23,431 nt of DNA from Christensenella sp. UBA6420 (GCA_002439705.1 DJPE01000090.1:1-23431); one strand, 5' to 3'. Positions 14,395-21,809 are shown, counted from the stretch's first letter. Numbers and translations are program-made. Notes: generated by a model not told the origin, from the letters alone.

Positions 14395-15552
14395 ATGCTG
14401 GAAAAAGTTTTCATAAAAAACTATAAAAACACGGACGACCCGAAAGTCCGCAACGCATACGGCGTGCTTGCGGCGGCGGTGGGGATATTCCTGAACGTCC
14501 TTTTAAGCGGAGCAAAAATAGCGGCAGGTCTTATCTTTAACAGCGTAGCTGTACTCGGCGACGGATTTAACAACGTTACCGACGCGGGTTCTTCCGTCGT
14601 TAATTTGCTGGGTTTCAGGTGGGCGAACAAACCCGCCGACAAGGATCACCCCTTCGGACACGCCCGTTACGAATACATCACGGGACTCGTTATTGCCTTT
14701 ATCGTGCTTTTTCTCGGAATAGAATTAGGACGGAATTCGATAGAAAAAATCGTCGGCAACGGGAAATCCGACGCTTCGATAATAACGATGATAGTTCTTG
14801 CCGCGTCGATACTCGTAAAGGTGTTTATGTACTTTTACTATCGCAAAACGGCTAAGAAGATAAATTCCGGTTCTTTGCACGCGGCGGCGGTAGACAGCCT
14901 TAACGATACGATTTCTACGGCGGCGGTTCTTATCTGCGCGATAGTAGCGTACTTTGTCAAGATAGAACTCGACGCTTACGCGGGCGTACTCGTGGCGGTC
15001 TTTATTATAGTGAACGGCGTAAAGCTCGTCAAAGAAACCATGAGTCCGCTGTTAGGAGAAAAGCCCGATCCCGAATTCGTAAAGAAGATAAAGGATATAC
15101 TTCTTTCGTACGACGGAGTGAAAGGGATCCACGACTTTATCGCGCACAATTACGGTCCGAACAGATATTTTGTGTCGGTACACGTCGAAGTGGACGCTTC
15201 CGTCGATATAATGGAAAGTCACGAACTTATCGACGGGATAGAAAAGAACATGTTAAAACACGGCGTGAATATGGTCATCCACATGGACCCCGTGATAGTG
15301 AACGACAAACGGGTGGAAAAGCTGAAAGCTCTCGTAAAGGAAGAACTGACCGCTATCGACCCGCAACTTAACTTTCACGATTTCCGGGTGGTGTGGGGCG
15401 AAAACAGCATAAACGTAATTTTCGACCTTGTTACGCCGTACGGGTACAGGATAAAAGACGAACAGCTCGCGACGGCGCTTATAGACAGAATAAAGGCGAG
15501 AGATTCGAGAATAAGCCTTATAATAACCATGGATAAGGATTATACGGAGTAA
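14395..15552 (+). CDS. Cation diffusion facilitator transporter, probable Mn2+ exporter
   Basis: The 385-residue protein has six predicted membrane helices (about 20-230) and a long cytoplasmic C-terminal domain (about 230-385) containing a ferredoxin-like fold (RYFVSVHVEVDASVDIMESH) that dimerises the transporter. The helix 2 site is NxxxD (in GDGFNNVTDAGSS) and the helix 5 site is DxxxD (in AVDSLNDTIS). This N-D/D-D combination is characteristic of manganese CDF proteins such as MntE, whereas Zn/Cd members carry a His. FGHARYEYI after helix 2 is also a family hallmark. The C-terminal domain is longer than in the smallest CDFs. The ribosome site is GGGAGAGAG before ATG 14395. Metal assignment rests on motif comparison only. 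Confidence 0.9.
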   Translation: MLEKVFIKNYKNTDDPKVRNAYGVLAAAVGIFLNVLLSGAKIAAGLIFNSVAVLGDGFNNVTDAGSSVVNLLGFRWANKPADKDHPFGHARYEYITGLVIAFIVLFLGIELGRNSIEKIVGNGKSDASIITMIVLAASILVKVFMYFYYRKTAKKINSGSLHAAAVDSLNDTISTAAVLICAIVAYFVKIELDAYAGVLVAVFIIVNGVKLVKETMSPLLGEKPDPEFVKKIKDILLSYDGVKGIHDFIAHNYGPNRYFVSVHVEVDASVDIMESHELIDGIEKNMLKHGVNMVIHMDPVIVNDKRVEKLKALVKEELTAIDPQLNFHDFRVVWGENSINVIFDLVTPYGYRIKDEQLATALIDRIKARDSRISLIITMDKDYTE

Positions 15553-15558
15553 GAAAAA

Positions 15559-15993
15559 ATGAAAAACGACCAAAACGTTTCACGTGAAAAAATTGTCACA
15601 AAAGGACGAAAGGCGTTCGATAAAGGTTGGCAAGGTTGGCGCGGACGGTTCTCGGAAGAGAATATAAAGAAGAAGATAAAAAAAGAGAAGGTTCCCGCCG
15701 AAAAGCTGAAAAAGTTTAAGGAAGAAGTGGAAAATACTTTTCACGAAGATTTTTTCGTGATTTTGCGCGACGCGGCAGAAATGAAGTATCCGCTTAAAGT
15801 CGCGGCGGAAATAATTTGTCTGTTCGTTAAATACGGACGCGGACAGGATGTGGAAGAAGAACGTTTCGTAAAAAGCTACGAAGGGACGAGCTTAGGGTTT
15901 ACGATAACGGCGTTAAAATCTATGGCGGAAGCCGTAAAAACCAACGGAAAAGCTCCGGTTTTGTGGAGCATAGGAGATTTATGCAGACGGTAG
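15559..15993 (+). CDS. Hypothetical protein carrying a parS-like sequence
   Basis: 144 residues, no family recognised. The N-terminal third is very basic and charged (GWRGRFSEENIKKKIKKEKV), with predicted helices after it (AEKLKKFKEEVENTF; ALKSMAEAVKTNG). It has no signal peptide or membrane segment, so it is probably cytoplasmic. It begins 6 nt after the CDF stop (CGGAG ribosome site) and overlaps the following CvpA-like gene by 13 nt, so it belongs to that operon. Codons 6-11 contain the parS-like palindrome described separately. Confidence 0.78.
   Translation: MKNDQNVSREKIVTKGRKAFDKGWQGWRGRFSEENIKKKIKKEKVPAEKLKKFKEEVENTFHEDFFVILRDAAEMKYPLKVAAEIICLFVKYGRGQDVEEERFVKSYEGTSLGFTITALKSMAEAVKTNGKAPVLWSIGDLCRR
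15575..15590. promoter_or_regulatory. parS-like ParB/Spo0J binding site
   Basis: CGTTTCACGTGAAAAA matches the Firmicute parS consensus TGTTTCACGTGAAACA at 14 of 16 positions, including the whole central TTTCACGTGAAA palindrome. Natural parS sites often lie inside coding sequences, as here. It is the only such sequence noticed in the window. Confidence 0.5.
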
Positions 15994-16514
15994 ACATTGT
16001 CTTTATTGCGATAGGCGTGGCGCTCCTTATATTAGGGTATATAAGGGGCTTCGGGAAGTCGTTAAGGACTTTCACGAGCGGCGTGTTCGGGATTGTTATA
16101 TCCGTTTTCGTGTGCGTCGCGTTCGGCGGAATGATTTTAGGCACGCCGAAAATGACCGAATGGGTAGGACAGCTTAACGATATTCTAACCGCCAAGTGGG
16201 AGTTTTTAGGTAAAATTCAAGCGGGCGTTATTATATATTACGTTGCGTTGTTTGTCGTGACGCAGATAGTGAGAATAATTATAGTAAAACTTATTTGCGG
16301 ACTGTTCGAAGCGGATAACGGAGTCATGAAAGTAATAAACCGCACTTTGGGAATGATTTTCGCCCCCGCGATAGCGTTTGCGTTTTTGTTACTTGTGCTT
16401 GCGGTGTTGAAATGTTTTGAAGATTCCGCCGCGATAAGCAATATGCTTGCGGAAATCGACGGCTCTATTCTTAAAAAGCTGTACGATATAAACCCGATTG
16501 TTTTGCGGTTATAG
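15981..16514 (+). CDS. CvpA-like integral membrane protein
   Basis: 177 residues from ATG 15981, preferred over an in-frame GTG at 15963 because GGAG sits 5 nt before the ATG. Four hydrophobic segments are visible (about 3-22, 28-55, 80-105 and 120-145). GYIRGFGKSLRTFTSGVFGI near the N terminus and the IIVKLICGLF...VINRTLGMIF pattern fit the CvpA family, first linked to colicin V production and often envelope-related. The exact role is unknown. It overlaps the preceding gene and lies 7 nt before tcdA. Confidence 0.7.
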   Translation: MQTVDIVFIAIGVALLILGYIRGFGKSLRTFTSGVFGIVISVFVCVAFGGMILGTPKMTEWVGQLNDILTAKWEFLGKIQAGVIIYYVALFVVTQIVRIIIVKLICGLFEADNGVMKVINRTLGMIFAPAIAFAFLLLVLAVLKCFEDSAAISNMLAEIDGSILKKLYDINPIVLRL

Positions 16515-16521
16515 GAGAGAT

Positions 16522-17199
16522 ATGGAAAGGTTTTCAAGGCTAACCGGCTTGGTCGGAGATATAACTAACCTTACTGAAAGTAAGGTTATCGTGTTCGGAG
16601 TGGGTGGCGTAGGCGGTCACGTCTGCGAATCTCTCGTAAGGAGCGGCGTGGGAGAAATTACTTTTTGCGACGGCGACGTCGTGGCGGAAAGCAATCTCAA
16701 CAGGCAGATAGTGGCTCTTTATTCCACGCTGGGGAAAAACAAAGCCGCCGTAATGAAAGAACGGGCGGAAGATATAAACCCCGACGGAAAGTTTTTTGCG
16801 GAAGAGCGATTTCTCACCCCCGAAAATATAGAAAGTTTCCGTCTGGAAGAATACGACTATATAGCCGACTGTATCGACAACGTGACGGCGAAACTTGCCC
16901 TTGCGGAGTACGCCGAGAAGAAAGGAATAAAGATAATAAGCTGTATGGCTTGCGGCAACAAACTTAACCCGTCGGGCTTTAAGGTTGCGGATATTAAAGA
17001 CACGAAAGTGTGTCCTTTGTGTAAAGTGGTTCGGAGTCAGTTAAGAAAACGGGGAGTAAACAGTCTTACCGTCGTGTACTCGGAAGAAGAACCGGTGGTA
17101 AAAACCCGCACGCCGAGCAGTATATCTTTCATGCCTGCGAGCGCGGGACTTCTCATATCTTCGGTCGTAATTAAAGACTTGTTGGGAATAAAGCGATAA
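16522..17199 (+). CDS. tcdA: tRNA threonylcarbamoyladenosine dehydratase (ThiF/E1-like)
   Basis: 226 residues. ATG 16522 has the ribosome site GGAGAG; the frame extends upstream only by a TTG. The Rossmann ATP-binding motif is VFGVGGVGGHV (about 24-34), the E1-like Arg/Asn motif is ESNLNRQ, and the adenylation-site Asp is in ADCIDNVTAKLAL. CPLCKVVRSQLRKRG replaces the family's DPLxKxVR-type segment, so two Cys are present there. TcdA/CsdL cyclises t6A37 on ANN-decoding tRNAs to ct6A. HesA/MoeB-like homologues share the fold, but length and the C-terminal SFMPASAGLLISS favour TcdA. Confidence 0.87.
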   Translation: MERFSRLTGLVGDITNLTESKVIVFGVGGVGGHVCESLVRSGVGEITFCDGDVVAESNLNRQIVALYSTLGKNKAAVMKERAEDINPDGKFFAEERFLTPENIESFRLEEYDYIADCIDNVTAKLALAEYAEKKGIKIISCMACGNKLNPSGFKVADIKDTKVCPLCKVVRSQLRKRGVNSLTVVYSEEEPVVKTRTPSSISFMPASAGLLISSVVIKDLLGIKR

Positions 17200-17245
17200 T
17201 ACGTTTTATTTACCGTATAAAAATACAAAAAGCGGTATAAAAAAT

Positions 17246-17275
17246 TTGACAAGCGTTTATAGTCAATGCTAAGAT
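17246..17275 (+). promoter_or_regulatory. Promoter of the Ile/Val-attenuated acyl-CoA synthetase
   Basis: A perfect consensus TTGACA (17246-17251), 18-bp spacer, TAAGAT (17270-17275) with TG one base before the -10. The transcript would start about 10 nt before the leader-peptide ATG and about 185 nt before the enzyme gene. Confidence 0.85.
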
Positions 17276-17292
17276 AAATTCAGGTAAAAGAA

Positions 17293-17370
17293 ATGAAAAT
17301 AAACAGCGTAAACACCATAATCGTCAGCATCGTAGCCGTTATTCCCGCCGTCGTCACGGTTTGCGGATAA
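17293..17370 (+). CDS. Ile/Val-rich attenuation leader peptide
   Basis: A 25-residue ORF from ATG 17293 to TAA 17368-17370. Its first twenty residues are MKINSVNTIIVSIVAVIPAV, followed by VTVCG. It contains five Ile and seven Val and no Leu. The ribosome site is weak (AGG 8 nt upstream). The stop codon is 8 nt before the antiterminator arm, so a terminating ribosome would cover the arm while one stalled on Ile or Val codons would not. This is the classic geometry of ilv-type attenuators. Confidence 0.88.
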   Translation: MKINSVNTIIVSIVAVIPAVVTVCG

Positions 17371-17378
17371 TTTTTGCG

Positions 17379-17444
17379 TTGCTTGCGAGTCGAATAAAAG
17401 AAAGGAAATCGGTTTTCTTGCAAGCGAAGGAAACCGATTTTTTG
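17379..17444 (+). promoter_or_regulatory. Antiterminator/terminator switch of the Ile/Val attenuator
   Basis: The terminator has a 14-bp stem with one G-U pair (17406-17419 with 17427-17440), loop GCAAGCG and a run of T. The arm TTGCTTGCGAG (17379-17389) can pair along all 11 positions, two of them G-U, with CTTGCAAGCGA (17417-17427). That segment is the top of the terminator stem plus its loop. Only one structure can form at a time. Together with the leader peptide this predicts expression when charged tRNA-Ile or tRNA-Val is scarce. Confidence 0.9.
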
Positions 17445-17465
17445 TTTATATAACGGAGAACACTT

Positions 17466-19115
17466 ATGAATTTACTTAACAGATATCTTGACCGAACCGA
17501 ATTTGCCGATTACGACGATTTTGCGGCGAATTGCAAACTTAAAGTACCCGATAAGTTCAACTTCGCATACGACGTCGTGGACGAGTACGCGCGTATCTGC
17601 CCCGAAAAAAGGGCTTTGGTATGGTGTAACGACAAAGGGGAAGAAAAAATATTTACTTTCGGCGATATATCGAAGTTAAGCAATAAGATAGCGAATATGC
17701 TTCTTTCGTACGGGTATAAAAAGGGCGATATAATAATGAGCATGCTAAACCGGCGTTGGGAATTCTGGGTTCTCGTCATGGCTTGCCACAAGATAGGAGT
17801 GGTCCTTATACCCGCCACGTTTATGCTTACTCCTAAGGATATAAGTTACCGCATAAACGGCGCCGGAGCCAAGGGGCTCGTATCCATAAACGAAGACTCG
17901 GTAATAAAATGTATCGACGAAGCGAAAAAGGATATGCCCGACGATATGATTTACTTTACGATAGGAAAAAGGGACGGATATATAGATTTCGATAATGCGT
18001 TCGCCGACTTTTCCGATAAACTCGAAAGGGTAGACACCGATATTAACGACGAAATTTTAATTTATTTCACGTCGGGTACGACGGGGTATCCGAAAATGGT
18101 AGCGCATAATCAGCTTTATCCGCTCGGACATATTTACACCGCCGTATACTGGCACGGAGTCGTTGACGACGGATTGCATTTTACTTCGGCAGAAACGGGC
18201 TGGGCAAAGTGCAGCTGGGGCAAACTGTACGGACAGTGGATAGCCGGTACGGCGCTTTTCGTATACGACTATTTCGGGCGTTTTGCTCCGACGGACCTGT
18301 TAAAACATATCCCCGAATATAAAATAACCACCTTTTGCGCTCCGCCCACCATATACAGGTATCTCGTCAAAGAAGACCTGTCAAAGTACGATTTATCTTC
18401 CCTTATCCATTGTTCCACCGCGGGAGAACCCCTTAACGCCGAAGTGTGGAAACAGTTTTTTAACGCGACGGGACGTGAAATTTACGAAGGGTACGGACAG
18501 ACGGAAACGAGCATAATAATGGGAACTTTCAAGAATATGAAAATCGTTCCCGGCAGCATGGGAAGACCGTGCCCACTGTACGACGTTCATTTAGTCGATG
18601 AAAACTATAACGACGTCGAAATGGGCGAAGTGGGCGAAATCGTAATAAAACGCCGTGAAAAGCAATGTGGACTTCTTTGCAAATACCACAACAGCCCCGA
18701 ACTTACCGAAAAACTTTTAGGCGACGGATACCACCACACGGGCGACCTTGCTTACCGCGACGAACACGGCTATTTCTGGTTTATAGGAAGAGCCGACGAT
18801 ATAATAAAATCTTCGGGGTACAGGATAGGGCCGTTCGAAGTGGAAAGCGCGTTGCACGAGCACCCTGCCGTCCTGGAATGTGCGGTTACAGGCGCGCCCG
18901 ACCCTGTAAGGGGACAGGTAGTAAAAGCCACCATCGTGCTTGCCAAGGGCTACACAGGGAGCGAAGAGCTGAAAAAAGAACTCCAGACCCACGTCAAAAA
19001 AGCCACCGCTCCGTATAAATATCCGCGAATAATCGAGTTCGTCACCGAACTTCCCAAGACCATAAGCGGGAAGATAAGAAGGGTTGATATAAGGAAAGCT
19101 CAGAACGCAAGGTAA
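17466..19115 (+). CDS. AMP-forming acyl-CoA synthetase (medium/branched-chain type)
   Basis: The 549-residue enzyme activates a carboxylic acid to its acyl-CoA through an acyl-adenylate. Motifs in order: YFTSGTTGYPK at about 200-209 (P-loop), YGQTET near 342-347, TGDLAYRDEHGYFWFIGRAD near 425-445, the hinge and GYRIGPFEVES, and KTISGKIRR near 530-540 with the adenylation Lys. Overall it resembles medium-chain acyl-CoA synthetases (MACS), a group that includes a Methanosarcina enzyme preferring 2-methylbutyrate. GGAG precedes ATG 17466. It is the only gene between the Ile/Val attenuator and the downstream terminator. I infer a role in Ile/Val supply by activating 2-methylbutyrate and isobutyrate. 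A general fatty or aromatic acid ligase is the alternative. Confidence 0.92.
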   Translation: MNLLNRYLDRTEFADYDDFAANCKLKVPDKFNFAYDVVDEYARICPEKRALVWCNDKGEEKIFTFGDISKLSNKIANMLLSYGYKKGDIIMSMLNRRWEFWVLVMACHKIGVVLIPATFMLTPKDISYRINGAGAKGLVSINEDSVIKCIDEAKKDMPDDMIYFTIGKRDGYIDFDNAFADFSDKLERVDTDINDEILIYFTSGTTGYPKMVAHNQLYPLGHIYTAVYWHGVVDDGLHFTSAETGWAKCSWGKLYGQWIAGTALFVYDYFGRFAPTDLLKHIPEYKITTFCAPPTIYRYLVKEDLSKYDLSSLIHCSTAGEPLNAEVWKQFFNATGREIYEGYGQTETSIIMGTFKNMKIVPGSMGRPCPLYDVHLVDENYNDVEMGEVGEIVIKRREKQCGLLCKYHNSPELTEKLLGDGYHHTGDLAYRDEHGYFWFIGRADDIIKSSGYRIGPFEVESALHEHPAVLECAVTGAPDPVRGQVVKATIVLAKGYTGSEELKKELQTHVKKATAPYKYPRIIEFVTELPKTISGKIRRVDIRKAQNAR

Positions 19116-19120
19116 AGTGA

Positions 19121-19150
19121 AGTTCAAAACCGTTGGTTTTGAGTTGCGGA
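19121..19150 (+). repeat. Gene-end hairpin module downstream of the acyl-CoA synthetase
   Basis: CAAAACC-gtt-GGTTTTG (19125-19141) is flanked by GTT and AGTT and followed by GTTGCGGATA. Apart from one base in the trailing motif this copy is identical to the module at 23386-23409. Confidence 0.75.
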
Positions 19151-19162
19151 TACGAAAATTGA

Positions 19163-19198
19163 GACGGGATAGAATAGTAGTTCTATTTCGTCTTTTTT
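19163..19198 (+). terminator. Intrinsic terminator after the acyl-CoA synthetase
   Basis: A 12-bp stem with two G-U pairs (19163-19174 with 19181-19192), a 6-nt loop, then TTTTTT. Its 3' arm TTCTATTTCGTC resembles that of the guaA terminator, and it too follows a repeat module. Confidence 0.9.
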
Positions 19199-19215
19199 AT
19201 ACGATTAGCTTTTTA

Positions 19216-19340
19216 CTTTCTTTTCGGGGTGAAAAGAAAGATAACAAAGAAACACACAAGCCGCATAACGAGTGGTCGGAAGTGTTCGTTCGGCTTTGCC
19301 GAAATTCGCAGTGGAAAAACTCCGCATAACGTTTGGTCTG
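19216..19340 (-). repeat. Gene-end hairpin array downstream of the minus-strand lipoprotein
   Basis: Contains a perfect 10-bp hairpin CTTTCTTTTC-ggggt-GAAAAGAAAG (19216-19240), a TTCGGC-ttt-GCCGAA hairpin (19289-19303), and a direct repeat CCGCATAACG (19261-19270 and 19322-19331), each followed by a similar GGTC segment. On the minus strand the GCGAATTT linker before the CGGC hairpin matches the linkers at 23331. No protein-coding evidence. Confidence 0.6.
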
Positions 19341-20054
19341 TTATTCTTCTTCCGCCGTTTCGTTTTCCACGAAGAAAAGCGTCGTTTTTAGGAATTCTAT
19401 GCGGATTTTGGCGGTTTTCTGACCGTTTTCGTTTTCGTCGAGAGTTATTATAATAAAGGGTTCTCCGTCGTCGGAATACTTATCGACGTAAAGGGCTAAG
19501 TATTCGTTTCCGTCTTCGGAAGTAAGTTTTTTCACTTTATATTCGGCGGTGTAATGCAAGCCGAAAGTTTTGGGAATGGTAAAGTCGGAATTAAGTTTTC
19601 CCGTGTTTTCCACCGAAGAGATAATCTTCTTAGTGGCTTCTTCTTCGTAGTCTAAAATAAGTTCCGCTCCGAGATTTTGTTTCAACGCGTCGAAAGACGC
19701 TTTCAGGTCGTGCCTGTCGAACCACGGGAGCATCGGTTTTGCGTAGCAGGTCATGAGCATGTCGAGATCGAATGCCGAAAGGTCGAATTTCATATCTTCG
19801 AGCAATTTCGATACGGTCGGCTCGAGTATTACGGTAATGGATAAATTGCCGTCCTTTTTCAGTTCGAGTCCGCTGCCGTTTGCAAAGAAAAGCGGAATGC
19901 CGGGGATTTCGCAAATAGTCGTTTTAATCGCGTCGAAAGAGAAAGAGTAGTCCTTGTCAAGCACTATCGTGTCGCACCCGGGGAGAATGAAACAGCAACA
20001 GAGAGCCACGATTATTATAAGCAAAGCCATAATCATAAGATTTTTCGTTCTCAT
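19341..20054 (-). CDS. Hypothetical lipoprotein
   Basis: 237 residues with a lipoprotein signal peptide: MRTKN start, long hydrophobic core rich in Cys, lipobox LPGC with Cys27. The mature part is acidic and contains alternating strand-like segments (LSITVILEP; LHYTAEYKVKKL; EYLALYVDKY; AKIRIEFLKTTLFFV) and ends ENETAEEE. I recognise no family. ATG 20054 has the ribosome site AGGAGG, and the gene lies 12 nt after the SGNH hydrolase gene, so the two exported lipoproteins are co-expressed. Confidence 0.8.
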   Translation of the reverse strand: MRTKNLMIMALLIIIVALCCCFILPGCDTIVLDKDYSFSFDAIKTTICEIPGIPLFFANGSGLELKKDGNLSITVILEPTVSKLLEDMKFDLSAFDLDMLMTCYAKPMLPWFDRHDLKASFDALKQNLGAELILDYEEEATKKIISSVENTGKLNSDFTIPKTFGLHYTAEYKVKKLTSEDGNEYLALYVDKYSDDGEPFIIITLDENENGQKTAKIRIEFLKTTLFFVENETAEEE

Positions 20055-20066
20055 ATCGTTTCCTCC

Positions 20067-21092
20067 TTAATTTAATTCGGGCGATTGACCGTTTATTGCC
20101 GAGAAGTAAATTTCCGTCACTTCTTCGTTGGTGTCGGCGTCGTTTATTTCGTTCTTTATCTTGTAGTAATCGAGTTCGGGATAAAGGCGTTTTATTTGTT
20201 CTATGCGGATTTTTTTATTGTTCCGCAAGGCTTTCGTATGTTTTGCGAGTCCCAGGTCTTCCAAGGTCTTTTGGGTAAGGTCGGCGATTACTGCGTGTCC
20301 TTCGTTGCTCGGGTGAATACCGTCGGGGAAGATAAGATTTTTTCCGCGTTCCTTATCGGCGACGTAAATATCGGAAAAGGCTTTGTTTACGTCGATTATA
20401 TAAAAGTCGTCGGGGTGTTCGGCGTGGTAAGAAAAGATTACGTCGTTAAGGGTAGCCAAAAGTTTGTCGCTGTATTCGCGTAAATCGTCTTCCGAGCAGT
20501 TGTACGGTTCGGCGGTAAGGATACTTTTTGCCGATTGTCCGACTATCGGAGAGCCTGCGTAGACGGGGTTGTAGACGGTCTGAATAAAAATTTTCGCAGA
20601 CGGGTTGATTTCTTTCAGTTTTGCGATGATAGCCGCAAAATTTATGCGGGAAGAAACGAGTATTTGTTCTCTGGCGGTGTCTTCCTCGGCTATTTCGCCG
20701 TGATATTGTTTGACAAGTTCGACTAAAAGTCCGCTTATGTCGGACTGTAATATATCGTTTCCTAAGATAGAAACTTGTATAATATCGGCGGTTTTTAAGT
20801 GCGAAGCCGTCATCATCGCGTCTTCGTCGTCGCGGCTTATATATTCGAGCATATCGCTCGTTTTGTGTCCGCTTACGGAGCGGTTGACGTAGACGTACTC
20901 GTTTCGTTTTCCGATAAGGGCGTAGTAGCCGTAATTTTCTCTCTCCGATAGCGGCGACGGTCCTGCTATCGCTTCCGCGATGCTGTCGCCGAGAAAAACT
21001 ATTTTTAATTGTTTCGTTTCGCAAGCCGCCGCGCAAAAACAAAGCCCCGCCGCAAGCGAAAGGACGAGAATTATCGCAAAAGCCTTTTTCAA
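20067..21092 (-). CDS. SGNH/GDSL-family hydrolase, lipoprotein
   Basis: 341 residues from a TTG start (21092) with GGAGG about 7 nt before it. A signal peptide ends at CAAAC (probable lipid Cys24). Block I is FLGDSIAEA with nucleophile Ser37, block III is SILGNDI, and block V is PDGIHPS with Asp257 and His260, completing a Ser-Asp-His triad. SGNH enzymes are esterases or lipases, often deacetylating cell-wall or extracellular polysaccharides. The substrate is not indicated. A C-terminal extension of about 60 residues with basic and acidic helices follows the catalytic domain. It is the first gene of a two-gene minus-strand operon. Confidence 0.9.
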   Translation of the reverse strand: MKKAFAIILVLSLAAGLCFCAAACETKQLKIVFLGDSIAEAIAGPSPLSERENYGYYALIGKRNEYVYVNRSVSGHKTSDMLEYISRDDEDAMMTASHLKTADIIQVSILGNDILQSDISGLLVELVKQYHGEIAEEDTAREQILVSSRINFAAIIAKLKEINPSAKIFIQTVYNPVYAGSPIVGQSAKSILTAEPYNCSEDDLREYSDKLLATLNDVIFSYHAEHPDDFYIIDVNKAFSDIYVADKERGKNLIFPDGIHPSNEGHAVIADLTQKTLEDLGLAKHTKALRNNKKIRIEQIKRLYPELDYYKIKNEINDADTNEEVTEIYFSAINGQSPELN

Positions 21093-21133
21093 CCGACACC
21101 TCCGAATTCTACCGATAAAATATTATATATGTT

Positions 21134-21163
21134 ATATTAGCTTATATTATGCAAAAAAGTCAA
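21134..21163 (-). promoter_or_regulatory. Probable promoter of the SGNH hydrolase operon
   Basis: On the minus strand TTGACT (plus 21158-21163), 18-bp spacer, TAATAT (plus 21134-21139), in a very AT-rich stretch about 40 nt before the TTG start. Several alternative -10 hexamers overlap. The rest of 21164-21286 holds nothing I can interpret. Confidence 0.55.
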
Positions 21164-21286
21164 TAAGATATTGAAATTATCCGTTAAAAACCTTGATTTT
21201 TTTGCGGAAACCGTCGCTGTATACGAAAGGGTTTCGGTTTGCGGCGGTTCGGGAATTCGGTCAGTGGCGGGTTCGGGATAATATTT

Positions 21287-21697
21287 TTACGGTCGCAAGG
21301 TATTCAGAACGGCGAGTTTGCGGTTTTCCAAAGACAGGAACTCCGCTTTGTCCTGAAAAGGCAGGTCGATTTTATCGGCAAGGACGAAAATGTCGAGCTG
21401 AGTCGCCGTGGCTCTCGCAAGAGCGTTTCCGCAGGCGGACGGAGTCCGTACCGACGGAAGATAGGAAGATTGCCCGTTTTTCACGCTCAGTATGTTAAGA
21501 ATCCGAAAAGAAAGGTTTTTTAAGTAGGTGACGGTTCTGCCGTAGCGGTTCGTCCTTATAAGGCAGTCGAAAGCGTCGAGTTGGTTTTCTTCAAGGACTA
21601 TAAGGCGTTCGTACAGGTCGCCGTTTTCGTCGGCGGTCGTAAGAGCCTGTTCGTATTCTTTCGTCAGTTTTTGAATATCGGCGGGGTTTATGTCCAT
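21287..21697 (-). CDS. Small hypothetical cytoplasmic protein
   Basis: 136 residues from ATG 21697, chosen over an in-frame ATG at 21718 because AAGGAGA lies 5-6 nt before it and because the upstream ATG overlaps the promoter. Predominantly helical, with an acidic first half (PADIQKLTKEYEQALTTADE; DLYERLIVLEENQLDAFDCL) and a basic middle (RTNRYGRTVTYLKNLSFRIL). No signal peptide, membrane helix or known motif. It appears monocistronic, with its own promoter. Confidence 0.7.
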   Translation of the reverse strand: MDINPADIQKLTKEYEQALTTADENGDLYERLIVLEENQLDAFDCLIRTNRYGRTVTYLKNLSFRILNILSVKNGQSSYLPSVRTPSACGNALARATATQLDIFVLADKIDLPFQDKAEFLSLENRKLAVLNTLRP

Positions 21698-21716
21698 TTT
21701 TCTCTCCTTATACGCC

Positions 21717-21745
21717 ATTATATGACGGCAAGTAAAATATGTTAC
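21717..21745 (-). promoter_or_regulatory. Probable promoter of the small hypothetical gene
   Basis: On the minus strand a perfect TATAAT (plus 21717-21722) lies 17 bp from GTAACA (plus 21740-21745). The transcript would start about 13 nt before ATG 21697. Confidence 0.6.
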
Positions 21746-21809
21746 GGAAAGAATAGCTTTTTTTGCGGAAAATAACTTATTTTTAACCGCTTCGCAAAAC
21801 CTTTCTGTC

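Noticed and set aside
17200..17245. Terminator after tcdA from the TACCG/CGGTA inverted repeat
   Set aside because: The stem is only 5 bp with an 18-nt loop and is followed by A-rich rather than T-rich sequence on the plus strand.
19117..19453. Small plus-strand ORFs after the acyl-CoA synthetase
   Set aside because: They run through the repeat module, the terminator and the antisense of the lipoprotein gene, with no ribosome site or recognisable product.
20446..21099. 217-codon minus-strand frame overlapping the SGNH hydrolase
   Set aside because: It is an Arg-rich shifted frame of the hydrolase gene, which has the catalytic motifs and signal peptide in its own frame.
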